The translations under genes were made by a program, and so were the position numbers. The notes under the pieces were generated by a model. The model was not told the DNA's origin and searched no databases. It saw only the letters and a list, made by a program, of their open reading frames with translations. Of a stretch of 64,000 nt of DNA, positions 22,106-34,570 are shown piece by piece; the first letter of the stretch is position 1, and each line of letters opens with the position of its first letter. Origin of the DNA: Ptychodera flava. Lineage: Eukaryota > Hemichordata > Enteropneusta > Ptychoderidae. The DNA is taken from contig NC_091942.1 in the NCBI RefSeq assembly GCF_041260155.1, forward strand, positions 13,765,501 through 13,829,500, read 5' to 3'.

Positions 22106-22465
22106 AGGTAGTACGCACCTCGTAATTGAAAGTCTTAAACTTTTGCTCAAATTTTCCTTGAGGAAAAATTAAACTACTCTTTCGAAATCAGGAATGAAAA
22201 TCAGGGGTCAACGTGCAAAATCTGTTACCGGTACTAGAGAAACAAATGACATAATATTTACTGACTTTTGAAATTACAAATGGCCTCTAGCTCTTTGAAG
22301 AAAAATAAAATATTCAATTTTCTCAAAATAACCCTATGAAAACTTTGTTTGACCCAATGAACTTCAAAATAAGAGCCCCCCCCCCCCAATTTAAGCGGTT
22401 CGCCAAAAAAAATATAGCAAAGTTTGAGAGTCCGAAGTATCTGTCTAAAAGGTCGCGCCCAAATT
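22106..22465 (+). repeat. dispersed repeat family C, copy
   Basis: Begins near GGTAGTACGCACCTCG and shares with 49541-49880, in the same order, the blocks CTTAAACTTTTGCTCAAA, GGGGTCAACGTGCAAA, TACTAGAGAAACAAAT and TTTGAGAGTCC. No ORF. Confidence 0.65.
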
Positions 22466-23473
22466 GTCAGGTACCTTGAGTTTTGTTCCAGTGTGAGATA
22501 AGCTCGCGAGATGTTGTATATTTTACACGCACGCAACGTTATATTACCGGGAAACCAGTAAGACACCACGTGCACGTACACGGAGAAATTTCAATGTTAC
22601 TTGGTGTTTTTGAAACTGTTGCTAGAATACACTCCACAGATACAGATCGACTTTGTGCCACGGACAGCGTTCGCCCCATTTGCACTTAGATCGTTGTAAC
22701 CTGGCAACATTTGCCGTGTATACCGTGCAGGGTGATTTATCAAGTGACTGGGGCACAGGCGTATAATAAGCCATTGGTGACCCCAGTGTGTGTCCATGTA
22801 CACCTGTGGCAAAAAGCAGAACCTTCTTCAAATTGATCGAATACCGATCGGTGCCCCGTGTTTGCACCAGCAGTCCAAGTGTTGTGGACACGGTTTTGTT
22901 GTTAAATTTACACTGTGTATTGCGATGCGAGACGGAGTGCCTGGCTTTCATAAACGAAAAGCAATTGTTTGTCCAAGCAAATCACCATAATAACTTTGAT
23001 CGCGTTGATCTCGAAGGTCTCGCCAGGTTAAGTCGGCTACAACCCGGGGCTCTTCTGTAATCTCCTTTCTTCTTCAACGAGGCAAGAAAAAAATAACAAC
23101 TAATATTTTTTGCAGTGGAGACAATCGGAGTCGAAGCATACTAGCGACCACCGACGGGCAGACTCCGGGAAACGTAACTCACGCGAACGAATTCAACCGT
23201 GCAACCGGAAAATTGCTTTCTTGCACTATGGTAAAAATATGTACAGCCTAACCTTTTCACTATGATTTGTCTAATCCGTAATAGGGTCAAGGAAAAGTTC
23301 GTTTTGGGGATTGTTTTCTTTTGTTTTCGTGATCTACATCGAGCTAATCGTCGGGTATACACTAGACACAGCGTCAGTCACGTTTTGAACGTGATTTCAA
23401 TATTGAGGATGTGAAGGTGAAAACCCATAAAAAGAGCTATGCAAGATGAAAACACACAGGTTTGGCGAATGGT

Positions 23474-23479
<6 letters not shown>

Positions 23480-23528
<49 letters not shown>
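23480..23528. repeat. (CT)n microsatellite
   Basis: Uninterrupted CT dinucleotide repeat of about 49 bp. Confidence 0.95.
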
Positions 23529-23531
<3 letters not shown>

Positions 23532-24851
23532 GCCTTCTTATAAACTGTTCCCACGATAAAGCAATTATTGATAAGACAACAAATTTTTGCATGAATTATA
23601 TTTGTGAGATTAGGGCGTGTTGAAGCCTAAAGTCATTATTGACTCAGACCTAAAATTCCTTTTGACGGAACGATAAATAAAGGTGGCCCCCTTCTTTTCA
23701 TGTATTTTCCCTTTTAGCGGATTCGATTGCGCTTATGTGCCGACGAGTGACACTTTGTGTTTGCAAGAGTTATTTAGAAGTGGGTCCTCTTGTGAATGGG
23801 CCATTCTTTGGTAGTCAGGGGCTTATAAATAAAACTGACAACGCAGCGAATACAACTGTTTTGGCCAGGTTGTATGGAAACGGGGTTGTCAGGTCACTGG
23901 CAGCGTGCCATCCATCGCCGGTGCGGACACCCCACTGACTGTGTCAGAGCCTGATTTGCCGGTCCACAGAGATCGCTCGTCACGCAATGCTGAGGCCACG
24001 ATGAGTCGGCGGCCTAAGCGCGTGAACAGGTGCCATTTGTCAAGAAGACGTTTGCAGCTAGCTTCCATAGGAAGCCATATACCGGACACAAAACAGTATG
24101 AGTGAAATGTCAATGCGGTTGTTTCACAGCGAGGAGCGGAGCTAATTCGGCTAGGATACCACTGTCCGCGAGTACTTGAACGGCGCGGCAGTCAAGACCC
24201 GCATCTACGTTTGTACACACAGCGAGGAACTTATCATCGGTGCATGACAACGGTAACAAAACGACGACCAGTCAAACAATGTGTATGATAGCATACACAT
24301 CAGAAGTAACCTCTACCAATGCTAGAGTCAAGCTGATTTTGTGGACTTTTCTCCCATGGTTCCCTACTATTGAAAAGGAAGATACCGATGAGGAGAGACT
24401 TGGCTTTTACAAAAGTTTGTGAGTGTTTCAAATAATACCTCTAGGAACTTTTGAATCACCGAACAAACACGACTTTAACGTCTTCTCCCCTGTGATCTGA
24501 CATTACGGGAAAGCAGTGACCCCAATCTTATTAATCTGATTTTATTTTCGATATAGCCACTTTAATTCGGTCCTTACCGACCGTTCGATGGCCTGTTGCC
24601 CCTGACAACTGTCCCTGCTTCGTGAAAAACAGTGTTGGGAGATCAGTTGAAGCAATTAAGTGGCTCGTTGAAGAATGTGAACATTACTAAGGAGGTTGAT
24701 GAGTGTGGTTAATTTTTCTGAAAATGTTGCGTTTATCAGCTTGAATTCGTCTCGAGTTAATTTAACCGCTGATATTTTGCGAAGACAAATCCATGCATTG
24801 GTACTCAACGGAGAACCTTTGAAGCTTGAGTGTATACCTGTATTAGTGAAC

Positions 24852-25967
24852 ATGCCACGGAAACAATCTACGGGTACAGGCAGGGTTGAGCCGTCCAGTA
24901 GCCGTTACATCGACCCGCGGAAGCTACGGCGTTCCCGCACACATTCCCAGGACTCCGAAAACTACGACATCGAATCGTGGCGGGACAAGGTCGAGACGAT
25001 GAGGACGAAGTCTCGACTCTGTGAACGCGGTCGGTTGTACGACCACCTGAACTCTAATTCGGTGCTGGACAGGGCCATCGAGGCGCTAACGAGTCACAAG
25101 GAACCCATGTACAGACCAGAGGGCAGGGGAAGGAGGGGCTGTTTCGGCGAGATGCAGAAGGTGCCTACATCCGCAACGACGACTCCACCACGGCGCAGAC
25201 GAATTCACTCGACCGCTGACAGCGACAGCGAGCCAAGGAACTCAAAGACAAACTTTTCCTACAAGTCGGATTCGCGAACGACGGTCACAACGATTAAAGA
25301 GTTCATTTACAACGACGCGGGCTTCCCGAGACCTGCGTACGTTGAAGACTTCAGGAAAAGCAAAGCCAATGTTAGTGACACCAAAAGATCCAGCAAGATT
25401 CTCGAAAAGGAAATAAGTGACATCGTTGATAAGAGGAGACAAATGGGCGACAAACAGACAACAAATGACAGGAAAATGCACGCATACTCCAATCTACCGA
25501 ACGCTGATGGGTACGAATTCGTTGACGACTCGTTCGTCAGCGAAAAAAAGCCGACGAGAAGAAAGTCGATCCGACCCGATCAGAAAGACTCTTCCAAGAC
25601 CGACAAAAAATCGACGACGAACGGTGAGCAAGTTTCAGGTGCCAGGTCCAGAGAGAGAAAGAAGTCGACGGCACGCGTCAAGTTCGAAGTTGAGTCGACC
25701 GACAACGGTGATGCGGATGTGAAGAAACCGAAGTCGACGATAGACTGGGCGAAGGTGAACGAGGTCACCGGAGCCGTGAAGTCGGAGAAAGACGATCAGA
25801 AACTGCTGAAAACTTTTGCCCAACTCTACACGGACAAATCGTTTGGGGATGAAGAGAACATCGATAGGGAGGTGACCGCTTATAAAACGTCTGGGAGAGC
25901 CACCCTAGGACAGGTTGAAGAACCCGAGGTCCCCCTACACCTGAGGACAAAAGAAACACAGAGTTGA
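24852..25967 (+). CDS. unrecognised highly charged protein, single uninterrupted exon
   Basis: Open frame of 371 residues from ATG 24852 (MPRKQSTGTGRVEPSSSRYI) to a TGA at 25967. The frame extends upstream to 24696, but that part is AT-rich and low in coding character, so I take the MPRK start. Base composition shifts at the start to a more GC-rich, codon-structured sequence, which supports a real gene. The protein is rich in Arg, Lys, Ser, Asp and Glu. A short N-terminal block with a predicted helix (IESWRDKVETMRTKSRLCER, about 35-55, then LNSNSVLDRAIEAL) and a C-terminal block (DWAKVNEVTGAV...KLLKTFAQLYTDKSF, about 296-336) look ordered; the middle looks disordered. No signal peptide, membrane segment or named domain is seen. 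I do not recognise the family. It may be intronless or the last exon of a longer gene. Confidence 0.65.
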   Translation: MPRKQSTGTGRVEPSSSRYIDPRKLRRSRTHSQDSENYDIESWRDKVETMRTKSRLCERGRLYDHLNSNSVLDRAIEALTSHKEPMYRPEGRGRRGCFGEMQKVPTSATTTPPRRRRIHSTADSDSEPRNSKTNFSYKSDSRTTVTTIKEFIYNDAGFPRPAYVEDFRKSKANVSDTKRSSKILEKEISDIVDKRRQMGDKQTTNDRKMHAYSNLPNADGYEFVDDSFVSEKKPTRRKSIRPDQKDSSKTDKKSTTNGEQVSGARSRERKKSTARVKFEVESTDNGDADVKKPKSTIDWAKVNEVTGAVKSEKDDQKLLKTFAQLYTDKSFGDEENIDREVTAYKTSGRATLGQVEEPEVPLHLRTKETQS

Positions 25968-26569
25968 GTTGGGTGAAAAATACCGCAGTTACTTTAAAGT
26001 AGCTGTGGTAACATACATTGACTTCAGCAAACCATTTCCATAGCATATACAGTTGACATCATAGCCACTTTGAGGCGAAAACCAAATCCATAGATCCGCT
26101 TTTTCCCAAGGTCTGTCCCAAGGTGGGACAAGTAATATTGGCGATTTTGTTTACACAATATCGTTGATATGGTGGATTAGAGACTTTTACAATGTGCAAT
26201 CATCCAATATAGATTCTTTATCATCGATCACTTATACAGTGATATCATCCTTAATTCAATTCCATCTGCAGGAATGTATTTTATCTATGCAAATATGCTA
26301 CGGTGCCTTGTAGATCGTAAGGTAATCTCTATGCTGACTATTTGTCTTTGATGGTTGGAAAACGTCTTAACAACGTTTGAACAAGTGACTGAGCGAGAAA
26401 CTGTGACAGATGTAGCTACTGTGTGAAAAAAAAATGTTGTAAGCTGAAAAAGTCCAAAAATTGTTACTGAAATACATGAAGTTTATGAAAGGGGAATGTA
26501 ATTTTGGTGGCAGTATTCTTTTATTCAATACAGCGTACTGAGAACGGAATTTAACTTCGCTGTACAGAC

Positions 26570-26720
26570 GGACAGGCAGACAGACACACACACGATAACA
26601 TATATACATACATACAGACAGACAGATAGAAAGGCACACTGTCAGACATACACACACATAACATGCAGACAGACACAGACACACACTACCTAACCTACCT
26701 AGTACCTACCTACCGACATT
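26570..26720. repeat. degenerate CAGA/ACAC/CATA simple-repeat tract
   Basis: Interspersed CAGACAGACA, ACACACAC, ATACATAC and CTACCTAC runs with no coding sense. Confidence 0.75.
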
Positions 26721-26834
26721 CATACATGTACACACCATGTATCGTGTCCAATTTTAAGTCAATTTCTCAAACACCGAAGGTCAAAGGTTATCTGTTTATT
26801 AGAAATCTTTCATGTTTCGAATGCTTTATAGTAT

Positions 26835-26953
26835 ATATTATAGCCCAAACATGGGACTATGTGCCCGAGGGCAGGTGACCATTTGCCCGACGTAAGGAGG
26901 GCAAATGGTCTCCTGCCCCGAGGGTACATAGTCCCTTGTTTGGGCTATAATAT
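26835..26953. repeat. 119-bp near-perfect palindrome (fold-back MITE end or element)
   Basis: The left arm begins ATATTATAGCCCAAACATGG and contains GACTATGTGCCCGAGGGCAG. The right arm is its reverse complement ending GTTTGGGCTATAATAT. Arms are about 50 bp around a short CGACGTAAG-like centre. A fragment of the same terminus (TATAGCCCAAACAT) is seen near 32677-32690. Confidence 0.75.
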
Positions 26954-28431
26954 TTTTATTACATGTCTCTCTTACTCAGTTTGCACCAAAAGTATTTACA
27001 TTTATTGGCATATTATAGTCAAATGCTTTATTTTCATTTTAGACGGAAAACGGTTAAAAATAGAACGACTTTTATCATCGAATGGCGCTTTGATATATTT
27101 AAACTACTGTTATGCAGTTTATCAATATTTTTATGCGAAATTTTTCCAAAAACCGGATTTTCTGTGCAAAACATGAAATTCAAGACTTTTACATCCAAAG
27201 GTTTTCAAGTTGAAAATAGTTCCGGTTCACTTTCAGTCCAGTGATGACTACGCGGCCCGCGACGTCATCGGCGAGTTACCATTGAATCCTATGGAGCGCT
27301 TGACGTTCGATATACGAGGCATGTAATAGAGAATCCATGCAATCAGAGGTTTCCACTGTCTACGAACGCAACGCAAAATGCAAACAGCTGGTTGAATAGA
27401 GCTGTAGCGTACTATTTAAAAGAGGAAACTAGTCATTTTTAGAGAAAAAATGTTCTTGACTTTGTTGCACAGTGCTTTTGAATAATTTCTGGTCGGGTCA
27501 TTTGCGGCCGAGGTGGTGCAGCATAAATTTTTCCTTTCCTTTTTGAGTTTTAACTTTTACATGTAAAAAATTGTCGTTTTGTTACACCAACCAATAAACT
27601 GCCGCCAAAGGCATATTTCACATTATTGCCAATCACCACGAGTCATTTCCCTGAAGTATTTCAAATTAAGGGCAGCTGCTCAGAAACAATTAACGCTTCC
27701 GTCTCTGTGGTTTACTGGAGGAAAACTAGTTTTATTGATTTGTATGCGGATTAAGAGCGCGGAATTGCTTTGCTAAGCCAGATCGATTAAGTTTCCAAAA
27801 CACACTGTAGGCCTACTCCCCATGATCTTCCAAATGCACGGAACGTATCTCCTTGATTTTAACAAATTATTTTATGTCACAAGACCTGAAAATTTCGACA
27901 TTCTGATTCGTGTCATTGTGTGCACCTATTACTCTGCTGTAATTCCAGTGGCAAAGGGTTGGAGCGGGCGTGAAAAGTCAACAATTTGAATTAAATTTTG
28001 AACAGGACAAAGTGTGTACTTAGCAACACTGAAATGCAAAATATTGTGTCCTCATAAATATCGTCGCTTTTGATATTTTGGTCCCGATATTCTCACATTT
28101 ATGATATTGACTATATGAAAGCTCATTTATTATTAAATTTATTACGATGCGTGGACAGTTCTTTATCAAAACAAAAGTCAAATTACACGAGAAACAAGGT
28201 GAAAGTATGGCCCTTTACATTTGCACTACGAACTTTCAACGTTACAGCTCCAACAGCTATAGCGTTTGATGTATATTCCGTTATTAATATCTGTTTATAG
28301 AATAGTTCCTTATTCTACTCCGAACATTATGTGAATATGCCCCATGCCAAACTCGTCAACCCAGCTTGTTTGTTTGTTTGTAATGTACCACAGTCCCTCC
28401 ACAGTGATGGAGGAACTGAATTGTACAAAGG

Positions 28432-28487
28432 TATTATTGACGACTGAATTTCAAGTCGGGACTGGAAGTCGGTTGTCAACAATACCA
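28432..28487. repeat. short palindromic repeat family, copy 2
   Basis: TATTATTGACGACTGAATTT...AGTCGGGACT...GGTTGTCAACAATACC. Same outer ends and central AGTCsGGACT palindrome as copies at 6311, 29108, 37630 and 39384. Confidence 0.5.
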
Positions 28488-28639
28488 TTGCATATTTTTC
28501 ACGGTAAATTGTGTTGCTAAGGCTGATACTTATTATCTCAACATTTTTTGGGAAGAAGAATGAAAAATGTATCTGTCGTGCTTGTTTTATAGTACATCAA
28601 TATCACAAAAAGCAAAAGTTACGAGTAAGGCCACTGTCC

Positions 28640-28642
<3 letters not shown>

Positions 28643-28715
<73 letters not shown>

Positions 28716-28725
28716 CTATCTATCT

Positions 28726-28759
<34 letters not shown>

Positions 28760-28950
28760 AACATACACACATACATGCACACGTACATCCATCCATCCGT
28801 ACAAACACATTCATAAACACATACATACATACATACATACATACATACATACATACATACATACATACATACATACATACATACATACATACATACATAC
28901 ATACATACATACATACATACATACATACATACATACATACATACATACAT
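28643..28950. repeat. compound microsatellite (CT)n-(TA)n-(ACAT)n
   Basis: CT repeats to about 28679, TA-rich repeats to about 28751, a mixed ACAC/CATC spacer, then a long (ACAT)n run from about 28817 to 28950. The Ile/Tyr and His/Thr ORFs over it are artefacts of the repeat. Confidence 0.95.
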
Positions 28951-29107
28951 GACAGGCAGACGTGTGTGCAGGGAGGAGAGATTTGCAAACATTTCTTTTC
29001 ACTGGTATAAGCTGTAACCCTTTTCTGTTTTATGTTTTATAGCTCCAAATCACGAAACATATGCTGGTATTCAACTTATCAACTCTGTCTTTGTGTTCAA
29101 TGTCTCT

Positions 29108-29160
29108 TGCTGACATCTAAATTCCGGTCCGGACTAAAATTCGTTTTTTCAACAATAACA
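29108..29160. repeat. short palindromic repeat family, copy 3
   Basis: CTTGCTGACATCTAAATTCC...GGTCCGGACT...AAAATTCG...TCAACAATAACA, centred on the TCCGGA palindrome shared with the other copies. Confidence 0.5.
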
Positions 29161-31530
29161 CTGCATATAGCGCACTGTTTTTTCAAGGCCAAAAGGCTAA
29201 ATGTATTTCCACATACCAAAGGACCAAAAGAAGATAAAAAATATGAACAACTACAGTTGTCCCCTTTAATATGCATGTTTCCGGCTTTTTCACACTCCCA
29301 TTCCTGGGCAGGCCTATTGTGTCGATTTTAACCGTACTATAGTTTCCCATTAATGCATTTGCTACGGGTCAGTGGAAAGGTAGCTGTGGGAGTCGTCGAT
29401 GACTTGTACCAATTAAAACTTATTTATAAATTACGTCCAAAGCAAAAGAGAGGAAATCGAGTTTGTGTACTCCGAGAGACTAAAATTACTGAAATCGAGA
29501 GGTCGTTGTAGACAATACACAGAAAAATGTTGTTTTTATCGAAAACGCGAGGCATCGGATATTGTTATAAGCGCGTGACTGTCCCAATGTTCATAGTCAC
29601 ACAGATATTTTACGCTCGGGTGACCATGTCGAAATCGTACCCTGGAATGGCATGTTTACGTTCACTTGTAAATAATTACTTTACTCCCACTTGATGTGGT
29701 CATCCAGTACATGCTGTAATTATGTCAACATACAAAACAAACCGTCCAGAGCGCTACTTATTGTTCACAGAAAGCGATACGTCAACCAAAAATGAAAAGT
29801 TCCCGACTGTGCGGTTCAACAGGCATGCCCCACGTTTTGACATGCGCAGCCACGTCTCCTTGGAAACAGACTCTGCAGATTCTGACCCGCAAGAAGGGCG
29901 ATTATGAAAATTTTCCGTCTTCAAGATTTCAACTGCGGAGAACAGTAGCAGTAGCAATGGGCAGTAACTCTCTCAAGAGGCTTAGGTTTAGTCGCAGTAC
30001 TTTGATTTGGTTCGTTGCCAGGGGGGGCTGACGCAAGCGAGTTTGCTGTGATCCCTAAACCTGCTCCATTGACCTCGTTGTTGTATGTTTAGGTACTCTG
30101 AAATGTTTTACTGTGAAAGCGGTCGACATAAATGGCTGCCATTACTCCTCAGTTGCTTGGTACTCATCGGCGTAATATATGAAAATATGTGAAGTCTTCC
30201 AAAAACCAGCCAAAACCATAACTTTTGACCGGGATCACCAAAGCTTAGATCGTTGGACAGTCCTTATATCTCGCATCGCTTCCTTCCTGAAATTTTCAGT
30301 TCGTGGCAATTATCCTATCCCCAAGAATCGCCTATTACTCAGTGCTGGCCCTCCAATTAAAGTACATCCTCGCAAACCGAAAAGATAGACTGCGTCAAAA
30401 ATATAACATACACAGAAACACAGAATGTACAAATAACTTGTAGTACTGTGCACCTTCATGATTATTTTCCCCAGTGACTAGGGGCAGTCAAAAACTACAG
30501 CATTGTCTTGATATGTATTGCATTTTTACTAATGCAATTTTATTTTCGGAATTCGGCCATCAAATATCTCTGTTTTAAGGTACAATATTACCATTTTTCA
30601 TTCCTCACATTTGTAGTGGTAATGATGAACATGCGTTAGCATTATCTATCACCGTTTGATCAGGTAAGAAAAACCTTTGGTGTTGAAACACGACATGTAA
30701 ACATGTAGTTGGTTATTGAAATTTGACTCCTAGATTGCGCCATAGATGATAAAGTTTGTTTTGCTGGCCACTGTCTAGATGCTCAACACTTATAAATGAC
30801 ATCCAAAGTAGATCAAACATCTGTACAACTAACTCAAAGAGAGATGACGCTTTTCATGTAAAGTTCCTCTTCACAACAGTGTACAAGAAGTGTTCAGGGG
30901 TCGTATGTGGCGCAAACAGCGCCACCACCATTCAAAGTCTGTCGCATGTTTAACTTTTTATGAATTCTCGAATAAGCCGGGCAAACGTGCTCAATAAGAA
31001 ACATGTAAACTCATTTTCATATAAAAAGTAGCTGGCTAGATTTTGTGAATATCTTTTAAAAATGGAATTCAGACAGATTGAGTACCAACCAGTAGTAAGG
31101 TGCATAGTAATGTCGCTCTTGGGTTCCTTTAAAGGGTAAGTATAAATTGGATCTTAATATTGTAAATTAAATGATTATCTCTCGTGATTCGCATCCGACA
31201 CATTATACGATGCATGCAATACCCGGATGTAATATTACTTTGTCGCCTGTACGACTGAAATTCAAGTAAACTTAACGTGCAAGAAGAGCAGAATTTGCTA
31301 CATGTGGGTGTCAGTACTATACCACTATAACTTACCAAGTAGAAATGTTTGGCAGTTTCAATTTATGATCAACGAGATTTTAAAACTCGTTTTGGCCGCA
31401 GGAGGTTAGGACAAACTTTTTAGTTTGCAAGAACTTGTCTTACGAATGATTCAGAGTTGTTCCCAAAAGCATGCTGTCAGCTGGACCAACAGAAAGCCAC
31501 AATATTGCAAATTTCTGTAGTCACCGACTC

Positions 31531-34500
31531 TCAATAACACGTGAACTGACAGGGGTCGTTGGACTCAAAAAGATACAAAACGTTGACCAGCGGGAAGATG
31601 ACGATAGCGCCGAGAAATGAACCGATCTGCGTCACGCCACCGTACCAAATCAAAGCTGACCGGCCGAGCTCACGAAACCGACCTCCGATGGAGACCTTGA
31701 CGTAGGTGAAGATGAAGTAAAACATCAACCATGAAATAACCTTCGATAAAAAAAAAATAAAACAATATTTAATGATTGAGAATTCTAGAGGCATACAGAG
31801 TTGAGAATACACTGTATAAAGCTTATCACCAAAAGAGTTATTGTTACTTTCTTATCGATTGATTATTTATTTATTTTATAATAATTGTCATTTGAATGCT
31901 CTGAGGTCAGTATCGCCAATAACAGAATTTGGGTGCGTATAGTTTATTCTAGTTTTAATAGAAAGACAAAAGTTCGGTTAAATAATATGCGAAGTTTCTA
32001 GGTCACGATATTGATATAGTTCAGGCTTCTGAAAAATAGTCGGATGATGTGTCCCATGCCAAAATTCAAAAATATCATGCTGTTATTAGTCGCGAAAACG
32101 TTTAGTTCTGTAGTTTTTGATGGAGGCGCTCACTCGCGTAAAGGCCCCTCCAAAGATAGATAAAAAGAAGCTAAAGCATCTTGTTCACGAGCTTGCGAGT
32201 CGAGCGTCTGTGATTTACCCTGGTACAGCATATGGGAACTTTGCATTCCGTCGATTGATGGCGTGCTAGCCAACGACAAACCCAAAAGTTAATCTAAACC
32301 TTGAGTGAAACTGAAACGCCATTTTTTTCGTGGATGGGGATTTCGTATATCATTTGTAAGATGATGAACAAACTTAATTTTATGGTCAAATTTTGAAGCT
32401 TGGTTAGACTTGATGGTAAAGGATGTACCTTGAACTCATTCTTCCGCTTAATTTGCACTATATTGACATTTTATTTTACTTCTAATGTCTGTCTGTTTTT
32501 CAGAACATTTCTTTGTACATTTGTTTACTTCTCTTGTTTATAGTTATATAGATATGACGATTCAAGTTGACGGTAGGAATATCTACTATCAAATTGTTAT
32601 CTGTGAATAAATCTAACTTTCCTTTCAAAAGAAAACGATGAACTAAATCTAAGATTCCTACATGTCATGGCTAAATTATAGCCCAAACATTGATTACGTA
32701 CCACTCCAGGGGTTCATTATATGTGTAAATCAATGAAATTGCTGGATAAGACGATTTTCAAATAATGAGCTAAGAAGGAATCAAATAGCATGGTCATGTG
32801 CACCGAAATAGCTAAGTCACATTACATGTCATAAGAATTTAACATAACATGTTGCCATCATTTTATGATTATTAAAAAGACTTTTTCTTTCCTTATTGGA
32901 AATCCGCATATTTACATATTTGTGTTATTTTCACAGCTATTGATATATACAAGAATGTCCGCTTAAAAAAAAGAGCTGGACCCTGGCGACCATGCTCAAA
33001 AAGAAGTTATTTTTCGACTCGACTCCATCTACGTAATTATGATACATGTCTGAAAGTGAGTATACCATGGCCATAACAAGGCATATGTTTAAGTAGAACT
33101 CGAATCATGAAAATGATATTGATGACAGGTAGATGAATTATGAAAGTTTAGCTTCTGAGGCTAATAGTAAAACAGAGCCTCCTAATGTTTTCACACGCAC
33201 AATTTCAACTGTAGCCTACAGAAATACATTATGAATTTATTGAAATTTATAATATTTCAAAAATAAAGATCACTTTGAGTACTTACAGATAGTGTCGGTC
33301 CCCAAACATTACCGCATAGTGGAGGGTACGGACTCATCAGAGACAAGTAGAGAATGTATGCAGATACCAGTGTAGCGAGACCGGAAAGTACCCCAACCGA
33401 CAGATTTGACTTGGCGGGCAACCAGTGCACGCATAGACTGGCAGTCGGAATCATCGTCAGGCCGAGCGTCACCGCCAGGTGGTAGGCTTGATTCCCGTAA
33501 GGCAGGGTGGAATATGACTGGATCGACGGCATCACGCCATTGGTCAGGCAGCACGACCATGCCTGCAGCGCCAACAGGTATATCCAATCACCGCGTGACA
33601 GAAATGCAGTGTTCGTACCTGTTAGAATTTTTTCACTGTCATGGCTTGTTTCTTTGCCAAGGTATATCGACACGTTGCTTTCTTTTCTCGCAAACTCGTC
33701 TTGCATATGTGCGTGTTTGCCGTCACTAGGGTTGGATTTCCCATGGCCTTTATCGTACAGCTCAGTTGCCGTTAACTTGTCAACGTCGTAGAGTTCGAAG
33801 GAATTATCGACAGATTTTTCGTCAGATGCATTTCTTCCACGCTTTTCATTTTCTTGTATTCCTGATATTTTTGGTACATGGACCAAGAGTGCGAAAGAGG
33901 CTAGGCTCAGGCACAGCAAAATAGCAAGGAGGGTGAAGTACAGCTCCACTGAATATCTCGGCGGGGGATAATAATATTCGGTTACGTAGCTTGTTGTGTT
34001 CACAGTTCTGTTTCCAATGATAGTTGTGTTGATGTAAGTGTGGTCGAGGCATTCTGGGTTGCCGCCCACACCCTGAATTAATCCCAGAACACTGGGTACC
34101 AACGCACTGAACCCTTCCCCGACAAAGTATGAGCTCATGAATTCCCGCGGGAACGAAGACATGAATGCCAGGAACGACAGGGAAGACGTGCAGTCCACCA
34201 GCGCCAGGAGTCCGCTGAGTATCAGGAAAGCCGTGCTGTGCTCTCGTCCGTTCACATAAGAAGTCCTGTCCCAAAACGGTACCAGCAGAAGACACGCTAT
34301 CACTCCGACGACGATGATGATGTAATTGGTCGGAATTTCTATCTTCCTCGTCGTGAACTTGTTGGCAACCGAAAAAACGATGGGCCCGATGTTGGCTATT
34401 TGAATGATCAGGATGAGATAGGAGGCCAACGCCCAGCCTTCTGGCAAGTAATTCACCAATATCGGCAGCTGTATCCACAGTCCGTTTATGTCCAACCACG

Positions 34501-34570
34501 AAGCCATACCGAACAAGCACACGAACGTATGGACCGCGGGGAGAAACAACCTGTTGATTTTCTGCCCCAT
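31531..34570 (-). CDS. SLC52A: riboflavin transporter, SLC52A family
   Basis: SLC52 proteins carry riboflavin across the plasma membrane and have about 11 membrane segments. Exon 1 (34570-33287, 428 codons) starts MGQKINRLFLPAVHTFVCLF and has the family signatures FGMASWLDINGLWIQLP, LPEGWALASY, FLAFMSSFPREFMSSYFVGEG, FSALVPSVLGLIQGVG and the cytoplasmic-loop-to-C-half block WSCCLTNGVMPSIQSYSTLPYG. Exon 2 (31740-31531, 69 codons plus stop) encodes VISWLMFYFIFTYVKVSIGG and ends GSFLGAIVIFPLVNVLYLF...QFTCY. The phase-0 junction after GPTLS restores the known family sequence, including the S-W next to the last membrane segments. Total 497 residues, slightly longer than human SLC52A2/A3, because of a long charged loop (about residues 230-325). 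The 1546-bp intron shows no exon. Which vertebrate paralogue it matches best cannot be told here. Confidence 0.93.

Larger units (their letters stand above)
20471..24851. other. non-coding stretch with repeats
   Basis: No coding exon can be supported. Contents seen: a degenerate MITE copy (21346-21545), a dispersed repeat copy (22106-22465, which includes a C-run near 22378-22387), and a CT microsatellite (23480-23528). Short ORFs here lack domain motifs or paired splice sites. Confidence 0.5.
25968..31530. other. repeat-rich non-coding stretch
   Basis: Between the charged ORF and the 3' end of the riboflavin transporter gene I find no supportable exon. It holds simple repeats (26570-26720), a 119-bp palindrome (26835-26953), two copies of the short palindromic family (28432, 29108) and a compound microsatellite (28643-28950). 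Confidence 0.5.

Noticed and set aside
22373-22387. C-run as a second inverted-end element like that at 43340
   Set aside because: The run lies inside the family C repeat and lacks the ACCG and GTAAATA flanks of the transposon-like ends.
28511-29010. ORFs of repeated Ile-Tyr, His-Thr-Tyr and Met-Tyr-Val-Cys
   Set aside because: They are translations of TA and ACAT microsatellites, not proteins.
33846-34520. 224-codon minus-strand ORF in another frame of the SLC52A exon, and plus-strand ORFs 33406-34597
   Set aside because: Shadow frames of the riboflavin transporter exon, with no hydrophobic or domain pattern.
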